Shown: piece by piece, positions 20,530 to 32,339 of the stretch
Position numbering within the stretch: position 1 is the first letter of the stretch
How the letters are laid out: each line of letters opens with the position of its first letter
NCBI GenBank assembly: GCA_030765065.1
Contig: CM060979.1
Location: 13,049,001-13,113,000 of the forward strand
Direction: 5' to 3'
DNA length: 64,000 nt
Source: Deroplatys truncata
Taxonomy: Eukaryota > Arthropoda > Insecta > Mantodea > Mantidae
Notes under the pieces: generated by a model
What the model was told of the DNA's origin: nothing
Database searches by the model: none
Seen by the model: the letters and a program-made list of their open reading frames with translations, nothing else
Position numbers and translations under genes: made by a program

Positions 20530-21510
20530 GCATTTTTAATTTTTTTTTGTGGGGGGGGGGGGGGAGGCACAGTGAAATTAAATTGAAATTTTTATTTCTC
20601 TAGTTTCACTTCCTGTACCAAAACTTACTACAGTAGAATCCTGCTAACTTGAATCTTGATAACTCGACATTCCTTTAACTTAACAATTTTTAAAAATTTT
20701 TTATCATTAAACTTGATTGTAATAATTTCTATAAGGCACTATGCAGATAAACAGTCTAAGTAAATTATAATTAGTGTACATATAAATGTTTATGTGTTTT
20801 CCTGATCTGTTCAGGTATGGTATCCTGTTTTCAGATTTTGCAATTTATTTATGACACTAATTTGGCGAGAGGTTTTGTTATTTTTGTGGAAATACAACCT
20901 ACTGCATTCTCCCTCACTAACAAAAGGGCTGACTGAATCTGAACTTTGATATCTGAGACAGAACATAAGCAGCCAGCAGACCATTGTCACGAAACCAAAA
21001 GCTTGCCGCTAATAATGCGTGTAGTACAAACACTTGTTTGGAAGGTTTGAAGGTTTATTGCTTTACTAAGTACGTATGTGGTAAGCTAAACTTTCAGTTA
21101 TTTCTGGTCACAGTATACAGCTTCTCAGATTTCAGGCTTACTGTTAATGTTGTGTTTGTGTCAGTGAAAATGCCCTACACGATGAAGCTGCACAACAAAA
21201 TTAGTATGAGAGACAGTATAGCATTCCCAAGATTTTTTCTACAAAGAACTCAGAATTTCTTCTCTATCCTATGTAAGTGTGTATTTTTAAATTTACTTTA
21301 CAGTAATAATTTTTAAGATATGTTATACTTTTCTGTTTCCTATAGTTGCTAGAACATGCATTTATGTAATTTGTGGTACATATTATGAGTTATAAATAAC
21401 AGACCCGGTAAAACTATAGATTTTGGTAACCCGGCACTCTGTCTCTATTAGCTCAAGTTCTGGTGTAGAAAGTGAAGCTAGAGAAATAAAATTTTCAATT
21501 TGTGCATGTA
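20530..21510. mobile_element. Inverted-repeat element inside the mariner
   Basis: ATTTCTCTAGTTTCACTTCC (about 20590) and ATTTCTCTAGCTTCACTTTC reversed (about 21490) are arms of roughly 45 bp lying 0.9 kb apart, with AAATTGAAA outside each. The mariner reading breaks on one side of the pair and resumes on the other, so this is an insert. CAGTAGAATCCTGCTAACTT at 20632 resembles pogo-type ends, but its partner is poor. A run of 14 G sits at 20551-20564. Confidence 0.45.
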
Positions 21511-21544
21511 AATGGTACTCCATATTTTGTCACCTATAACAATT

Positions 21545-21900
21545 CCTACTGTTTTCACAGTTAAATTTTGCATCCTTTCTTGACAACATTCCACCTTCTG
21601 GAGCTTCTGTGTTTCAGATAAATTACAGGGCACCCATCTTGAAATATTGTAGAAATATTATGAAGAATGGTTAAACCGTTCAAGTAATTGCTGATGCCAG
21701 CTCAACATCTCTATAGGTTAGTCTTGGACTGACGACCTTGTTCATTGTTTTCACAGAGGTGATATTTTACTCAGTCATTGTTGTTGGTTTGCCACTCTTG
21801 TCTTCATCTTTAAGAGATTGCCACACCATATTTAATTCTCCAAACCAGTGGAACACAGTAGCATGTGAAGGAGAAAAGTCAACAATCCCTGTCAAACGCT
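21545..21900 (-). pseudogene. Mariner transposase, N-terminal remnant
   Basis: On the minus strand, fragments VFHWFGELNMVWQSLKDEDK, then SGKPTTMTE and EAPEGGMLSRKDAKFNCENS follow the order of the mariner HTH domains and the linker up to the first Asp. Several stops are present. The GDETW block is missing at the junction with the insert at 20530-21510. Confidence 0.6.
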
Positions 21901-22364
21901 CAAATGACCTGCATTTTATTTAAGTCACATTTGAAATTGTACAAGATCGCACAAAAATGCGGTCTGAAAATCCAATGCACTTGCAAGGACATTCAGTTTC
22001 CAGACTTAAACACAAAATCCAGGAAAATGAATGATGCAACAGACTCTGCCTACTACCATGGCAATATTAATGCCTAAGCAACAATGTTTTCCGTGTCTCA
22101 ATACTTATCTATTGACCCTCATAAAATGCTACATTTTCTCAAGAAATTGTACATAAGGATTGATTGTGAAAGTTTAAAGTATGCTAACACCAACTTAAAA
22201 TTTAGAATTAATAATCCCATAAACTTATACTTTACATGCATTGTAAAACAAACAGTACATGCTGCACATTACAGTCATCAAATTTGAACTTAAACAAGAA
22301 CATTTCTTACATGGAAGATATTAAAATATTCATACAGAAACCAACCTTTAAATTACTGAGATGA

Positions 22365-22510
22365 TAAGAATGATCTATTCAAAACACCTGGCATTACATT
22401 CACACGACTTTCTCTGCCAAATATTGTTTATTTCTATATAGCTTCCACCAACTTTATTTTTCTATCTATTTCATATTAATTAAGTTAAAGCATTTGCAGA
22501 ATTAATTTCA
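22365..22510 (-). repeat. Short R1 terminal fragment
   Basis: ACATTCACACGACTTTCTCT followed by a TTTTCTATCTATTTCATATTAATT stretch matches the outer end of the diverged R1 copy at 59.19 kb. Only this end is present. Confidence 0.45.
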
Positions 22511-22559
22511 TTACAAATTTACTTGAAGGTGTAAAAGGAATAAAGGAAACCAAAGCTGT

Positions 22560-23385
22560 AGTCAAATGTCTAAAATCAGGCTGCTCTTTCAATAGTATAG
22601 ATGGGGAAAACATATTGGAAATAAATTGCACTAATTTACTTAGAGTAATAATTAATAAATATTTAAATTGCCAAATTCATGTAGCATCAATTAGAAAAAG
22701 ATAAATAAGGGCATTTATGTCATGAGACAATTAACTAAAATAATGGACAATGAAACAGGTCAATTATGCTTTTATATATTCACATGTAAGATACGGAATT
22801 ACGTTATGGGGAAATATTAAAGCAAGAGAAATGGATAAAGTCTTTAAACTGCAAAAAAAAAAGCCATTAGAATAATAAGCAAAATGAAAAACAAACAAAC
22901 TTGCAGGGGGGGGGTGTTTAAGAATCAAAACTTGTTAACAGTGGCATGTATGTATATATATGAATGCATAAAAACTGTGATAAATATAAATATGCAAAAA
23001 AATTCCAGTGTACATAACCATAATTTAACAAAACAATAACGATTATTATAGAATAACATTAAGGGGAACTCTAAATAATCGTGCCATAGAAGTTAGAGGA
23101 AGAGAATTATTCAATAAATTACCTAGAGAAATAAAGAACATAAACCAGCCAAATGTAATGATGAAAACAATAAAGAAATACTTAATAGAAAATTAATTTT
23201 ATAGTATAGATGAATTTAGACATGCTAAAGCAACGTAAAGTGAAAATGATATTTAAGGTAAACTTAATGTAAATGCAACGTAAAAGAAGTAATGTAAAAT
23301 TATAAGCTGTACTTGTTAAATTATTTTATATTTGTAATTGGACAGGTCCTTTAAATGTATTTAAAAGGATAATAAAGTCTAAAGT
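22560..23385 (+). mobile_element. LINE family C copy, 5'-truncated
   Basis: This plus-strand copy carries the ORF2 C-terminus and 3' UTR of the LINE at 6823-9300. The decayed frame contains the equivalents of INCTNLL, YAFIYSHVRYGITLWGN and KVFKLQKKK. It ends GGATAATAAAGTCTAAAGTC. At 23060 it reads straight through the site where the other copy carries the Harbinger element. Multiple stops are present. Confidence 0.8.
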
Positions 23386-23519
23386 CTATCTTTGAGATAG
23401 GAAGGCTTGGAAAAAAAAAAATTGCAAGAAAACCTAAATGGCAACAGCACTTCAAAAAAGACAAAGTATTGGAAAATTCAAATCTATAACAATGAATATT
23501 TCCAAAATGTTTGATGCTA

Positions 23520-23867
23520 CAATAAAACTGATTTTAAATAAATTGTTTGTTTTAAAGAGATTCACTTTTTTTTTGGTGCAGTTAGTTTTTGTCTAACCCT
23601 TACGGTTTCCGGTTATACAAAATTATAAAATATAACCTATGAATACATTTTATTTGTTAAGTATATACCTTAAAAGTATGGCATTTTAATCAAAATCATT
23701 AAGAACCATTTTTGAGAAAATAAAAAATTTCCATGTAAACGGTAGTTTGGGTGAGAGGGATTTTCTTGGAAACCATGTCACATCTTTGGAAGATACTGAA
23801 CTTAAATTCATCCCACATTCCAGCTCTAGTTCACAGACACATTGACCTTTTCTAAACATACCTTTTT
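23520..23867 (-). repeat. R1 partial copy, minus, abutting a plus copy
   Basis: R1 landmarks occur in reverse (TTCCATGTAAACGGTAGTTT, CACATCTTTGGAAGATACTGAAC), ending directly at the start of a plus copy. The two form an inverted pair. Confidence 0.65.
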
Positions 23868-24760
23868 TACTTTCTCTACTATGTATAGTAAGTAGGGGAA
23901 GTATTGTATTCCACCCAAAAATTCGATACAGAGATTTCACCGGAAATACATGTTTTGAGACCCCTGAATCCAAAAAAAGCATTTTTGGAAACATGTCCAA
24001 GAGTGAGTGAGTGAGTGAGTGAGTGAGTGAGTGAGTGAGTGAGTGAGTGAGTGAGTGAGTGAGTGAGTGAGTGAATGAGTGAGTGAGTGAGTGCCTGCGT
24101 GTGTGTGTACAGCAAAACAAACAGTCGGATAAACACCAAACTTGGTATTTAGGTTCAGTATCTTCCAGAGATGCCACGCAAAGGTTTTCAAGAAAATTCC
24201 CTCACCCCAGATTACCCTTTACATGGAACATTTTTTGAAAATTTTAATTTTCTCAGAAATGGCTCTAACAATTTTGATTAAAATATCATATGTTTAAGAA
24301 ATTTTCTGGGAATGTCTCCAAAAGTATTCTTCATTGTGAACGACTTTTGCATAACAGGTAAACCATAAGAGATAGACAAAATTTTACTACACAGAAAATG
24401 TAGATCGCATTAAAATACACAATTTATGTCATATGCATTTCTTTTGTTGAGTGAACCATTTTCGAGATATTGCTTGTTATTCCCTTAAATTTTCCAATAC
24501 TTATAATTTTTCTCAAATGAGAATTTGTTATTCATTTTTTTATGTCCTGGACATGCAAAGAGAATGGAATGCTGCACATAACAACCAGCTCTTAAAATAT
24601 TTGACTGTCGCTTAAAGTCTACTGTATTCCCCTTGCATCTACAAGAAAATTAGCAATAAGATTAACATCTCGATTAACATAAAGCATATGGAGAATAAGT
24701 GTTTGTAAAAATAGTTTGCACAAGAGTAGAGAAAGTCATGTGAGTGTAACACATCAGATT
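23868..24760 (+). repeat. R1 copy, plus, with GAGT expansion
   Basis: It begins TTACTTTCTCTACTATGTATAG and ends GTAGAGAAAGTCATGTGAG plus TGTAACACATCAGA. The internal run of GTGTGTGT seen in other copies is replaced by a long GAGT array at 24001-24092. Ser/Leu/Thr-His-rich frames across it are repeat artefacts. Confidence 0.8.
24001..24092. repeat. (GAGT)n microsatellite
   Basis: About 23 GAGT units with one variant, inside the R1 copy at the position where other copies have a short GTGT tract. Confidence 0.95.
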
Positions 24761-24764
24761 TTTT

Positions 24765-25420
24765 TATCTAGAGTCTTTTGCTAAAAATTGCTTCTATAAC
24801 CAAATTTTGAGTTAGGTTTCTGCATGAAGGTTCGATGCTTCCATTGTTGGAAATGCAGTGCATCTATTTCTTAAAACTATAATTTGGGCAATTATACTTC
24901 ATGATGCAGAATTCCTTCATGCTGAAAGTTTAAAAATTATTTCAGTACATCAATAACAGCAGTTCACAAGCAACAATGCAGATTCTCCACTCTTTCCTGA
25001 AAAACTATATAGCTCTAAAGAAACGTGTGACCATGCTGCTAAAGCTCATCAGATGCAAGAGCTTGCTTCATAGTGATATGCTTTCTTATCACACTGGAAG
25101 ACAAACAAGTAGAAGGAAGATGATAAAAAAGAGAAAGGAAGATGAAGATGGGGATTTAAAGAATTGATAAAACTTCCCAGCTTAAATTTTCTTTTACTAA
25201 TGAAAACTTTAAAGCAGGAGTGATGGATATAATCTATTTTCTCACCTCCTGCAAATAAGAGCAGGAAGTGATCTGAGAACAAAAATTTTAAAAACCAATC
25301 TATAATAGGAAGCAGAACAAAATATACACCTTTAAACCAATAAAACGCTTTATAATGCACACATTTTGAGCTTTGCAGCTGTTTTCTCCCCAATTCTTCC
25401 TGTTCACTAATATCATACAC
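24765..25420. other. Intronic sequence, no feature recognised
   Basis: No exon or transposon signature was found. Frames around 25000-25420 lack motifs and splice context. Confidence 0.35.
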
Positions 25421-25756
25421 CATATTTACTCACGTAATTTACAAACCTTCCGACAATAACTTTGGGTTCTAAAATACGGATGCATAAATTATGCAAGGAA
25501 CAAAAGTTACAGTTCAGTACAAAAGATTTAATTTGCTGCATCCTCATCACTACTGTCATGGTCAAACTCAGAACACAGAACATATCATTTGCAGTCACCT
25601 GAATCAGTGAGTCAGTCAACAAAACAGGCATTGTCTTCCAATCCGTCAAGAGCATTTGAGATTTCTGTTTTCTTAAAACTCCTTTCCAAGACGTGTAGTA
25701 AAATACATCTCCATTAAGAAAGAATCCAGTCACATGCTATCAAGAGCCGAGGCTTC

Positions 25757-25935
25757 TTCATATATACATAGCATAAAATTGGAAAGGTAAATCAGACTGA
25801 AAAATTGAATGCCATAGTTGGAATTTGAACCACAGTTCTTCCAGTTTCCAACTGGTTGCTCTAACCAACTGAGCTCCAAGGCAACACAACAGTACAACAG
25901 TGGATTTCCCAACTGATGCACATTTTTCCTGGTAA
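25757..25935 (-). repeat. tRNA-derived SINE, family A
   Basis: Read on minus: GAGCTCAGTTGGTTAGAGCA (A box), then GTGGTTCAAATTCCAAC (B box), then a body with TTGAATTTTTCAGTCTGATT in one or other base variant. The same head and body recur near 32.3-33.2 kb and 52.4-53.3 kb. It is transcribed by Pol III and mobilised by LINEs in known families. Confidence 0.75.
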
Positions 25936-25978
25936 ACCACAAGATCTCAAATTCGTTTTGAAATGACCTATCCTAATG

Positions 25979-26222
25979 GTCGTCCTCGGTGGTAAAGTGG
26001 TTACCATGCTAGCCTCTAGTTCCTGAGGTCATCGGTTCAAACCTGGCAGAGGGCGATGGATTTTTTGGGGAGTAAAAACCCTTAGAATGGCTTCCTTTGG
26101 AAGGGAAATACAGTCAGTGGTCACGTGTTGCAGATTTACGGTACATAAAAGCACCTCAAGCCTAATAAACAGGCCTCTGAGCAAAATTTCAGGTCTTTCA
26201 CGCCCAATATAGAATGGGACAA
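25979..26222 (+). repeat. tRNA-derived SINE, family B
   Basis: GGTGGTAAAGTGGTTACC (A box) and ATCGGTTCAAACCTGG (B box) form the head. The body carries GGCTTCCTTTGGAAGGGAA and ends near CACGCCCAATATAGAATGGG. The copy at 63325-63572 on minus shares the whole length. Confidence 0.8.
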
Positions 26223-26424
26223 TAAGGATCACAGCAGTTAAAAACCTTCAATAATTAAAAATCTCTATTCAACTCAGTAAGTACTTTAAATCCTGGGCTT
26301 CATAGTTTAATGAACTACAGGGAGAGCCAAAAAGCTACGAACCTCCCGTCCACGTCCTCGGCACTCATTGCCATCTGCCACTATCATAAAAAGGTGCGGA
26401 TGAAACCATACATTTTTACAACTA

Positions 26425-27450
26425 CAGTGGAATCTCGTTAGCACGTTCCTCATTAACACGTGTTCCCGTGTATTACGTTGAATTATAAAAGTCCCGGTAC
26501 CAAATCACCAAATATAATAAATAATGTTTCCTTAGTGCATTTTCCCGGTCCCGCTTACTACGTTTGAAGTTTGACGTCCTCATACGCTGTTTTGGCCAAT
26601 CCTTGATCGGTACAGTGGGAGTAGGCGTTTAACACGTTCATAGTTTGACGTCCTCATTTGCTACTTTGGTCAATCCTTGGTCACGGGGTGGATATCGGCA
26701 GCCAATAACATACATGCATTTAAATATTTGTGTGACACGATAGAGGGCGGGATAGAGAATGCTTTACCTTGGCGTGGTAAATGCGGTAAACACTAACGAT
26801 AGTTTCTAATGTTGAGTGATGACCAAACAACCGTAGATTGTATTTTAATTTTTCATTTACGCAAACCTAAATTGATTGAAACTGCTTTTAAAGAGGGGAA
26901 AAATACTAAAACAAAACTTTTCTCTTGGAAAATGGGATCAGAAGAGGACCGCAATGAAATTTGTAGCATGGAAACACCTCCGTATTCAAATCGTCTTGTA
27001 CACACCAAAGATGATATCGTCTATTGTACTCGTAACACGATGCACGCTCATAATTTTTTCTTTTCTAGCAGAAATTGTTATCACGTGTATAATAAAACAC
27101 ACAGCAAAACCACTATTGCCGCTTCCAGAATTTGCAATTTATTTTCTCCAAAACATTCATAACCTAAAAAATCCAAGTTGACCAAAATAAAAGCTTGAAT
27201 TATTTATTCTCAGGCTTTGTGTACCCAAATCCATTTAAACATATTGAAGTTAACATGGAAACGCGGATCGTATTCAGTATAAAATTGTACTCAAAATCGA
27301 TTTAAATTGCCCATGGAGACGTAGTAATTATTAGATTTTTATTACCTATGTTCTTAAATTGCAGATTTTGCATTTTCGTTAACACGTTTTCCCGCCTATG
27401 ACGTCCAAATCCTTAGGTCCCTGTAAAAACGTACTAACAAGATTCTACTG
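26425..27450. mobile_element. Pogo-type MITE
   Basis: The ends CAGTGGAATCTCGTTAGCAC and CAGTAGAATCTTGTTAGTAC (reversed) have TA on both sides (26423-26424 and 27451-27452). CAGT-GAATCTCGTTA ends are typical of pogo/Tigger-group elements. The 1026-bp interior has frames without recognisable transposase motifs, so it is non-autonomous or decayed. Confidence 0.75.
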
Positions 27451-27489
27451 TACTTTTAAAGGCCTTACTTTACAAACTTACAATACTTA

Positions 27490-28283
27490 AGGCTGGTTCA
27501 CAACCGTCCGAGAATGGTAACCAGAACGAAACGAGAACGGGAAGCAATGCACCAAGCAAGATATTGGTTCACAACAGCCCGTTAACGAGAACGGGAATGC
27601 ATATCGATCACAAAGTGAAAGTCGATTTTGCGCATTGGGATTTCATTTGTTTTTAACTGACCAATGACAGTTTTTCATCTACTTCTAATTTAGCCAAGCC
27701 AACGTCAAAATTCAATAGATAAACATCTAAATGCATATCCATTACATTTCCGATCCCTCTACTTATACCAAGCTTTCATTCCTTTATTTAATGGCATACA
27801 TTAAAATTCTTTATTGTTCTTTTTTCATTTCCACCAGTTTTAGCTGTTCTTTGTAGCTTTTGCCATTGTTTCTTAGGTAATAGCCAGTTTTGAGTTGCAT
27901 ATAAACAAACTACAAATGATCCCTTCACCAGAGGAACCAACACTAATTAGATTAGCGGGTGTCGGGATGAGGTTAGCAAGCACATTTACTACTAATTCCT
28001 TCCAGTTTCATGTTTCCAGCTTGCGACTATAGAGAGCATTAGTGACTGTTTCATGTCATGGCTGCCTAGAATAACCTCTAGAGTGAAGAGTCTAATATGC
28101 ACAATAGGGATCTAATATGCCTTGCCCGGGAACGAGAAAGTTAAAAGTTGGGCAACTCTTCTTTTCCGTTCCCGGGGCCCGGGAAGGCTTCCCATCGGTT
28201 GTGAACATTCCCATTTGAATACATGTATTTCAACTTTCTCGTTCTTGTTCTGGTTACCGTTCTCGTTGGTTGTGAACCAGCCT
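27490..28283. mobile_element. Harbinger-type MITE, copy 1
   Basis: Inverted ends AGGCTGGTTCACAACC continue with matching GGTAACCAGAACGAAACGAG-like segments. The element is 794 bp and non-coding. The copy at 52461-53252 is about 90 percent similar by eye over its length. TTA precedes this copy and TTG follows it, a slightly decayed 3-bp duplication. Confidence 0.8.
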
Positions 28284-28383
28284 TTGCAATCACTCGCCAA
28301 TTTTTTTCGAGTCAACAGTTGAAGCCCATATATATGTAAATACAATTTTGCCCCCCCCTTTTTTTTAGAGAATTAACAGCCAG

Positions 28384-28706
28384 GGAGCCTGATTTTGCCT
28401 TTTTTTCAACAAGACTCTGCAACAGCTTATACGGCCAATATTTCGATGAGAAAATTTGAAAGTGAGTTTGAGGACAGAATTATTAGTAGAGATTTGTGGC
28501 CCCCTTGGTCCCCCGATCTAACCTCCTGCGATTTCTATCTCTGGGGTAACTTAAAACAAAGTATACAAGACAAACCCACAAACCCTGGAAGAATTAATGC
28601 CAGTATTGCTCAATGTGAACTACGGCAAATGATGGATAGTTTCCTAAAGAGGTGCCAAAAATGTATGGACAACGACGGTGGTCAGTTTCAGCATCTCCTT
28701 TCATAA
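28384..28706 (+). pseudogene. Mariner-like transposase C-terminal fragment
   Basis: The frame reads FFQQDSATAYTAN (second Asp), then WPPWSPDLTSCDFYLWGNLK (third Asp) and CQKCMDNDGGQFQHLL at the end. It resembles the wide-spacing mariner relatives, as at 1626-2150. Everything upstream of the second Asp has been displaced or deleted. It belongs to the element spanning 26318-28857. Confidence 0.78.
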
Positions 28707-28859
28707 AGTTGGTAAGTAAAGCCTTTAAAAGTAGTTTTAAAAATGTTGTATGGTTTCATCCGCGCCTTTCCGTGATAGCGGCAGACAGCAGCAAACGCTG
28801 AAGATGCGGACAGGAAAAACACTGTGCAGCCAGTTCATAGTTTTTTGGCTCACCCTGTA

Positions 28860-30315
28860 TTAGGTCAATCAATGGTCCTATACACAGCTCATGTGAAAGA
28901 ACAATTATCATAGCATAAAATATGTTAGGGTGTAAATTATGCAAGTAAATATGATGTGTCTCTAAACTGGTTTCCCTAAACCAGCAAAACTTAACCTAGC
29001 AAATCAGACAAAGCTTTTGTTTTTTTCTGTTAGCACTGACTTTTTGATATTTTCTGCTAGTCATTCCACTGCATATTCATCTCTAAGGAAGCAGACGGTT
29101 ATTACGATACTCCTTGACAATCATACTTGCTAACTTCCTAAAATTGAAGCCCATAAAACTTTCCCTCATCTAGCAAACCGTAATAGTTTTACACTGACAT
29201 GAAATTTAGAACGTATAAAATGTTCCGTGCAGTAAATGTACAAAAATTACATGCAAAATAAATAAAAATTCCATGTTATAAGAATTCTTGAAGACCTGGT
29301 AGTACTGCTTCTTTCTGTCATACATGCAGAAATTCTTCCTGGTACCACAGTACACACTTATTAAAGCAAAGAACATCACTTCCTAGGCTATACACAAGTT
29401 TCTAGTCGATATTTTATGCTTCATAACATGAACTGTAAACAAAAACTCACAAAAAATGGGTAGTTTATATCTGTCAGTCATGGAATGTGAATAAGATAAA
29501 CAATTTACATGAGGGAGTTACAATTAACGTTGTTCCATTTACTGGTAGTTACTAGACGTAACTAGTAGTGCAATCAAATTTTAAACTTGCAAGCTATGCA
29601 TTTTGTTGCATCCCAGTGAAGAGGGACAATGATCGTGACGAAGGATAGACACACAGATAAACTCTGGCCTATCATAGCATTGTATATCAATTAGCACCGT
29701 AACATAGTCTGTAATCTTAAGTTATTATATAATGCAATACAATTTAATGCATTGCCACCGCCATGGGAAAAATCTGCAATACTTTGAAACTGTCTAAACA
29801 ACTATAAAAATGCCTCTTTGCTATAAAGTCACAAAAAGGCCTCCGCTCCGTACATTTTTGAATTGTGTTATTTGACGCCAAATAATCCCACGTTACAGTG
29901 CTAGTGATTAGATGCCGTTCAAACTCTATTATGCAGTGCTATGTGTGGTTGCAAGCAGGGGTCTTATTGGTACAAGTGCTTTTGTCAATCGCCACTTTCA
30001 AATATATTTTTAAAAAGTATGCTTCCATTTTACTACTAAGACACTGTAATGCTATATTTCAAAATTATGCTAAAAGATAATGCTCTAGGATGCACAGTTG
30101 TTTGCCCTATGGACAATTAATTAGGAAAACCAAAAGTAGTTGTGTATTTGAAGCTTCTTTCAAATTATCTTAACCCTGAACACACAAGGATGAAATACAA
30201 CAGAAATAAACAGCTGGTTTATGACAAAGTAAATGAAATGCCTATAAAATGATGCACTACCTCTCAACAATGCCAGAGTTTCTTCAACATGCATAACATA
30301 TTTAGCAGTATTTAC
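28860..30315. other. Intronic sequence, no feature recognised
   Basis: This lies between the mariner-like element and the FQRRFHIS exon. A TGTAAATTATGCAAGTAAATATG block at 28930-28955 is the inverse of one at 25424-25450 and may be the ends of an older pogo-type element enclosing the region. Nothing else was recognised. Confidence 0.35.
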
Positions 30316-30451
30316 CTGTTGACCACTGGAGTTTAACGAAGCTCTATTGGCTTCAGCATCATCAGCACTAATATGGAAGCGTCTTTGGAATTCAGTAGCT
30401 GCCGACTCCAGACTACGTTCACGAACCTGGTCATTGCATGTACCAGCATTG
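30316..30451 (-). CDS. Nedd4: Nedd4 exon: linker after WW1
   Basis: The 136-bp exon contributes the last base of a split Asn codon and then 45 residues, including ATEFQRRFHISADDAEANRA. An FQRRFHIS-like segment after WW1 is, from memory, shared with insect Nedd4. The acceptor is TTGTTTACAG/C and the donor CAACAG/GTAAAT. It enters in phase 2 and leaves in phase 0. The other two frames contain stops. No structured domain is evident, and the Ser/Ala-rich composition suggests a disordered linker. Confidence 0.85.
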
Positions 30452-30720
30452 CTGTAAACAAGAGTAATTGACTACACCATTTTCTTCCAAAATAATCTTT
30501 AATAACGTTAAATCAATAAACTATAAAAGCTTTCAACATCAAGAAATGGTAATAATCCAGTCTTCTTATAAATGCTAAATGAAAAAAAAAAAAAATTCTG
30601 TGTTACTTCACATGGCTTTCTCTACTCACTATTATTACAAAATCTTATTCCCCTGTGTGCTTCCTGTTAAGCTGTAGGTATAAGAAAGGTACAGTTGGCT
30701 AAAGTGATAGACAGATTTTT

Positions 30721-31568
30721 ACTTTCTCTACTACGTATAGTAAGTAGGGGAAGTATTGTATTCCACCCAACAATTTGATACAGAGATTTCACCGGAAATA
30801 TATGTTTTGAGGCCCCCTGAATCCAAAAAAATGCATTTTTGTAAACATGTCCGTGTGTGTGTCTGTGAACAGCATAGCTCAGAAACGAACAGGCGGATAA
30901 ACACCAAACTTGGTATTTAGGTTCAGTATCTTCCAGAGATGCAACACGAAGATTTACAAGAAAATCTCCCCACCCCAGATTACCCTTTACATGGAAGATT
31001 TTTCGAAAATTTTAATTTTCTCAAAAATGCCTCTAACAACTTTGATTAAAATATCATATATTTAAGATACTTTCATGACAAATAAAATGTATATTTTGAA
31101 TTTTCTGGGAATGTCTCCAAAAGTATTCTTCATTGTGAACGACTTTTGCATAACTGGTAAACCATAAGAGATAGACAAAATTTTACTAAACAAAAATGTA
31201 GATCGCGTTAAAATACACAATTTATGTCATATACATTTTTTTTTGTTGAATGAACCATTTTCGAGTTATTGATTGTTATTCCCTTAAATTTTGCAATACT
31301 TATACTTTTTCTCAAATGAAAATTCGTTATTCTTTTTTTTTTTTTGTCCCGGTAATGCAAAGAGAATGGAATGCGCCACATAGCAACCAGCGCTTAAAAT
31401 ATTTGGCTATCGCTTAAAGCCTACCATATTCCCCTTGCATCTACAAGAAAATTAGCAATAAGATTAACATCTCAATATCTCGATTAACATGAAGCATATG
31501 GAGAATAAGCATTTTTAAAAATAGTTTGTATAAGAGTAGAGAAAGCCATGCAAGTGTAACACTCAGAT
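30721..31568 (+). repeat. R1 copy, plus
   Basis: It starts ACTTTCTCTACTACGTATAG and has all landmarks in order: TTTCACCGGAAATATATG, GAATCCAAAAAAATGCATTT, AAACACCAAACTTGGTATTT, and the terminal AGAGAAAGCCATGCAAGTGT. It is near full length and adjoins a minus copy. Confidence 0.8.
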
Positions 31569-31589
31569 TTTTAAAATGTGACAGCTTTG

Positions 31590-32108
31590 CAATTCCATGC
31601 TCTTTGGATGACCATGAGAAAAAACGAATTCAGACTTACCAATAATAAAAGTATAAGTATTTGAAAATTCGAACTAATAACAAAGAATATCTCAGAAATG
31701 CTTAATGCCACAAACAAATTTGACAAATTGTGAGCTTTAATGAGATCTAAATTTCCTGTGCAGTAAGATTTTGTCTGTCTCCTGCAGTTTACCAATTATA
31801 CAAAGGTCATTCAGAATGAAGACTTCATAGGCTATTCCCATAAAATTCAAGACACACGTTCTATTAGCCATGTAAATATCTTAAATATATGGTATTTTAA
31901 TAAAAATCATATAGAGCCATTTTTGAACAATTAACATTGAAAACTTTTCCATGTAATGGGTAGTTTGGGAAGGTAGGATTTTCTTGAAAATCTTTGCGTC
32001 ACATCCTTGGAAGATTCTGAACCTAAATACCAAGTTTTGTATTTATCAGACTTTTTGTTTTTGAGTTATGCTGCCCACAGACACAGACAGACAATTTCTA
32101 AAAAGGCT

Positions 32109-32178
<70 letters not shown>

Positions 32179-32238
32179 TGCCTGAAAACATATTTCCCAT
32201 GAAATGTAGACATGAAATCTTACCTACTATAAGTAGGT
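31590..32238 (-). repeat. R1 partial copy, minus, with ATT array
   Basis: Reverse-orientation landmarks run from about 31680 (TTCAGAATGAAGACTTCATA) to the CACAGACACAGACAG tract. An ATT microsatellite (32109-32173) then replaces the usual sequence. With the copy at 30721-31568 it forms an inverted pair. Confidence 0.65.
32109..32173. repeat. (ATT)n microsatellite
   Basis: About 21 ATT units inside an R1 copy. Poly-Leu and poly-Asn frames here are artefacts. Confidence 0.96.
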
Positions 32239-32339
32239 GACAATTGCAAACTATTAACATGAACAACAATCATTCTGACAAACTAAAACAGAGACAAAAC
32301 TGTACTTTAGTTAATATTAATTGTATTTTCATACAAGCC

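Larger units (their letters stand above)
17428..22121 (-). mobile_element. Mariner element broken by at least three insertions
   Basis: The inverted ends TGAGGGTCACTAGTTAAGTA and TGAGGGTCAATAGATAAGTA (right end reversed) continue to ATTGAGACA. TA follows the right end, while the left flank has drifted to AA. Transposase pieces in correct order on the minus strand are HTH remnants at 21545-21900, the middle at 20230-20510 and the C-terminal DFFLF region at 17560-17690. The gaps between them hold a MITE, a Penelope-like dimer and an inverted-repeat element. Confidence 0.78.
26318..28857 (+). mobile_element. Mariner-like element with long inverted ends, host to two MITEs
   Basis: Inverted ends of roughly 110 bp start CAGGGAGAGCCAAAAAGCTA (left) and CAGGGTGAGCCAAAAAACTA (right, reversed) and include GCGGATGAAACCATACA on both sides. 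TA flanks at 26316-26317 and 28858-28859. Only about 0.7 kb belongs to the element itself. The rest is a pogo-type MITE (26425-27450) and a Harbinger MITE (27490-28283). The surviving coding part is the transposase C-terminus. Confidence 0.82.

Noticed and set aside
23686..24191. Thr-His-Ser-Leu-rich open frames
   Set aside because: They translate the GAGT microsatellite and R1 sequence; all three frames are open because of the repeat.
25840..25890. tRNA-like gene on minus strand
   Set aside because: It has A and B boxes, but no full cloverleaf was made out, and a SINE body follows; it is a SINE head, not a tRNA gene.
26809..27181. Two overlapping open frames of about 100-117 codons inside the pogo-type MITE
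   Set aside because: Neither shows HTH or DDE motifs; they are probably random open frames.
25424..28953. Possible large pogo-type element with CATATTTACT ends enclosing the mariner-like element
   Set aside because: Only about 22 bp match at the ends, and no TA duplication was found; too weak to list as an element.
32007..32269. Poly-Leu and poly-Asn open frames
   Set aside because: They translate an ATT array inside R1.
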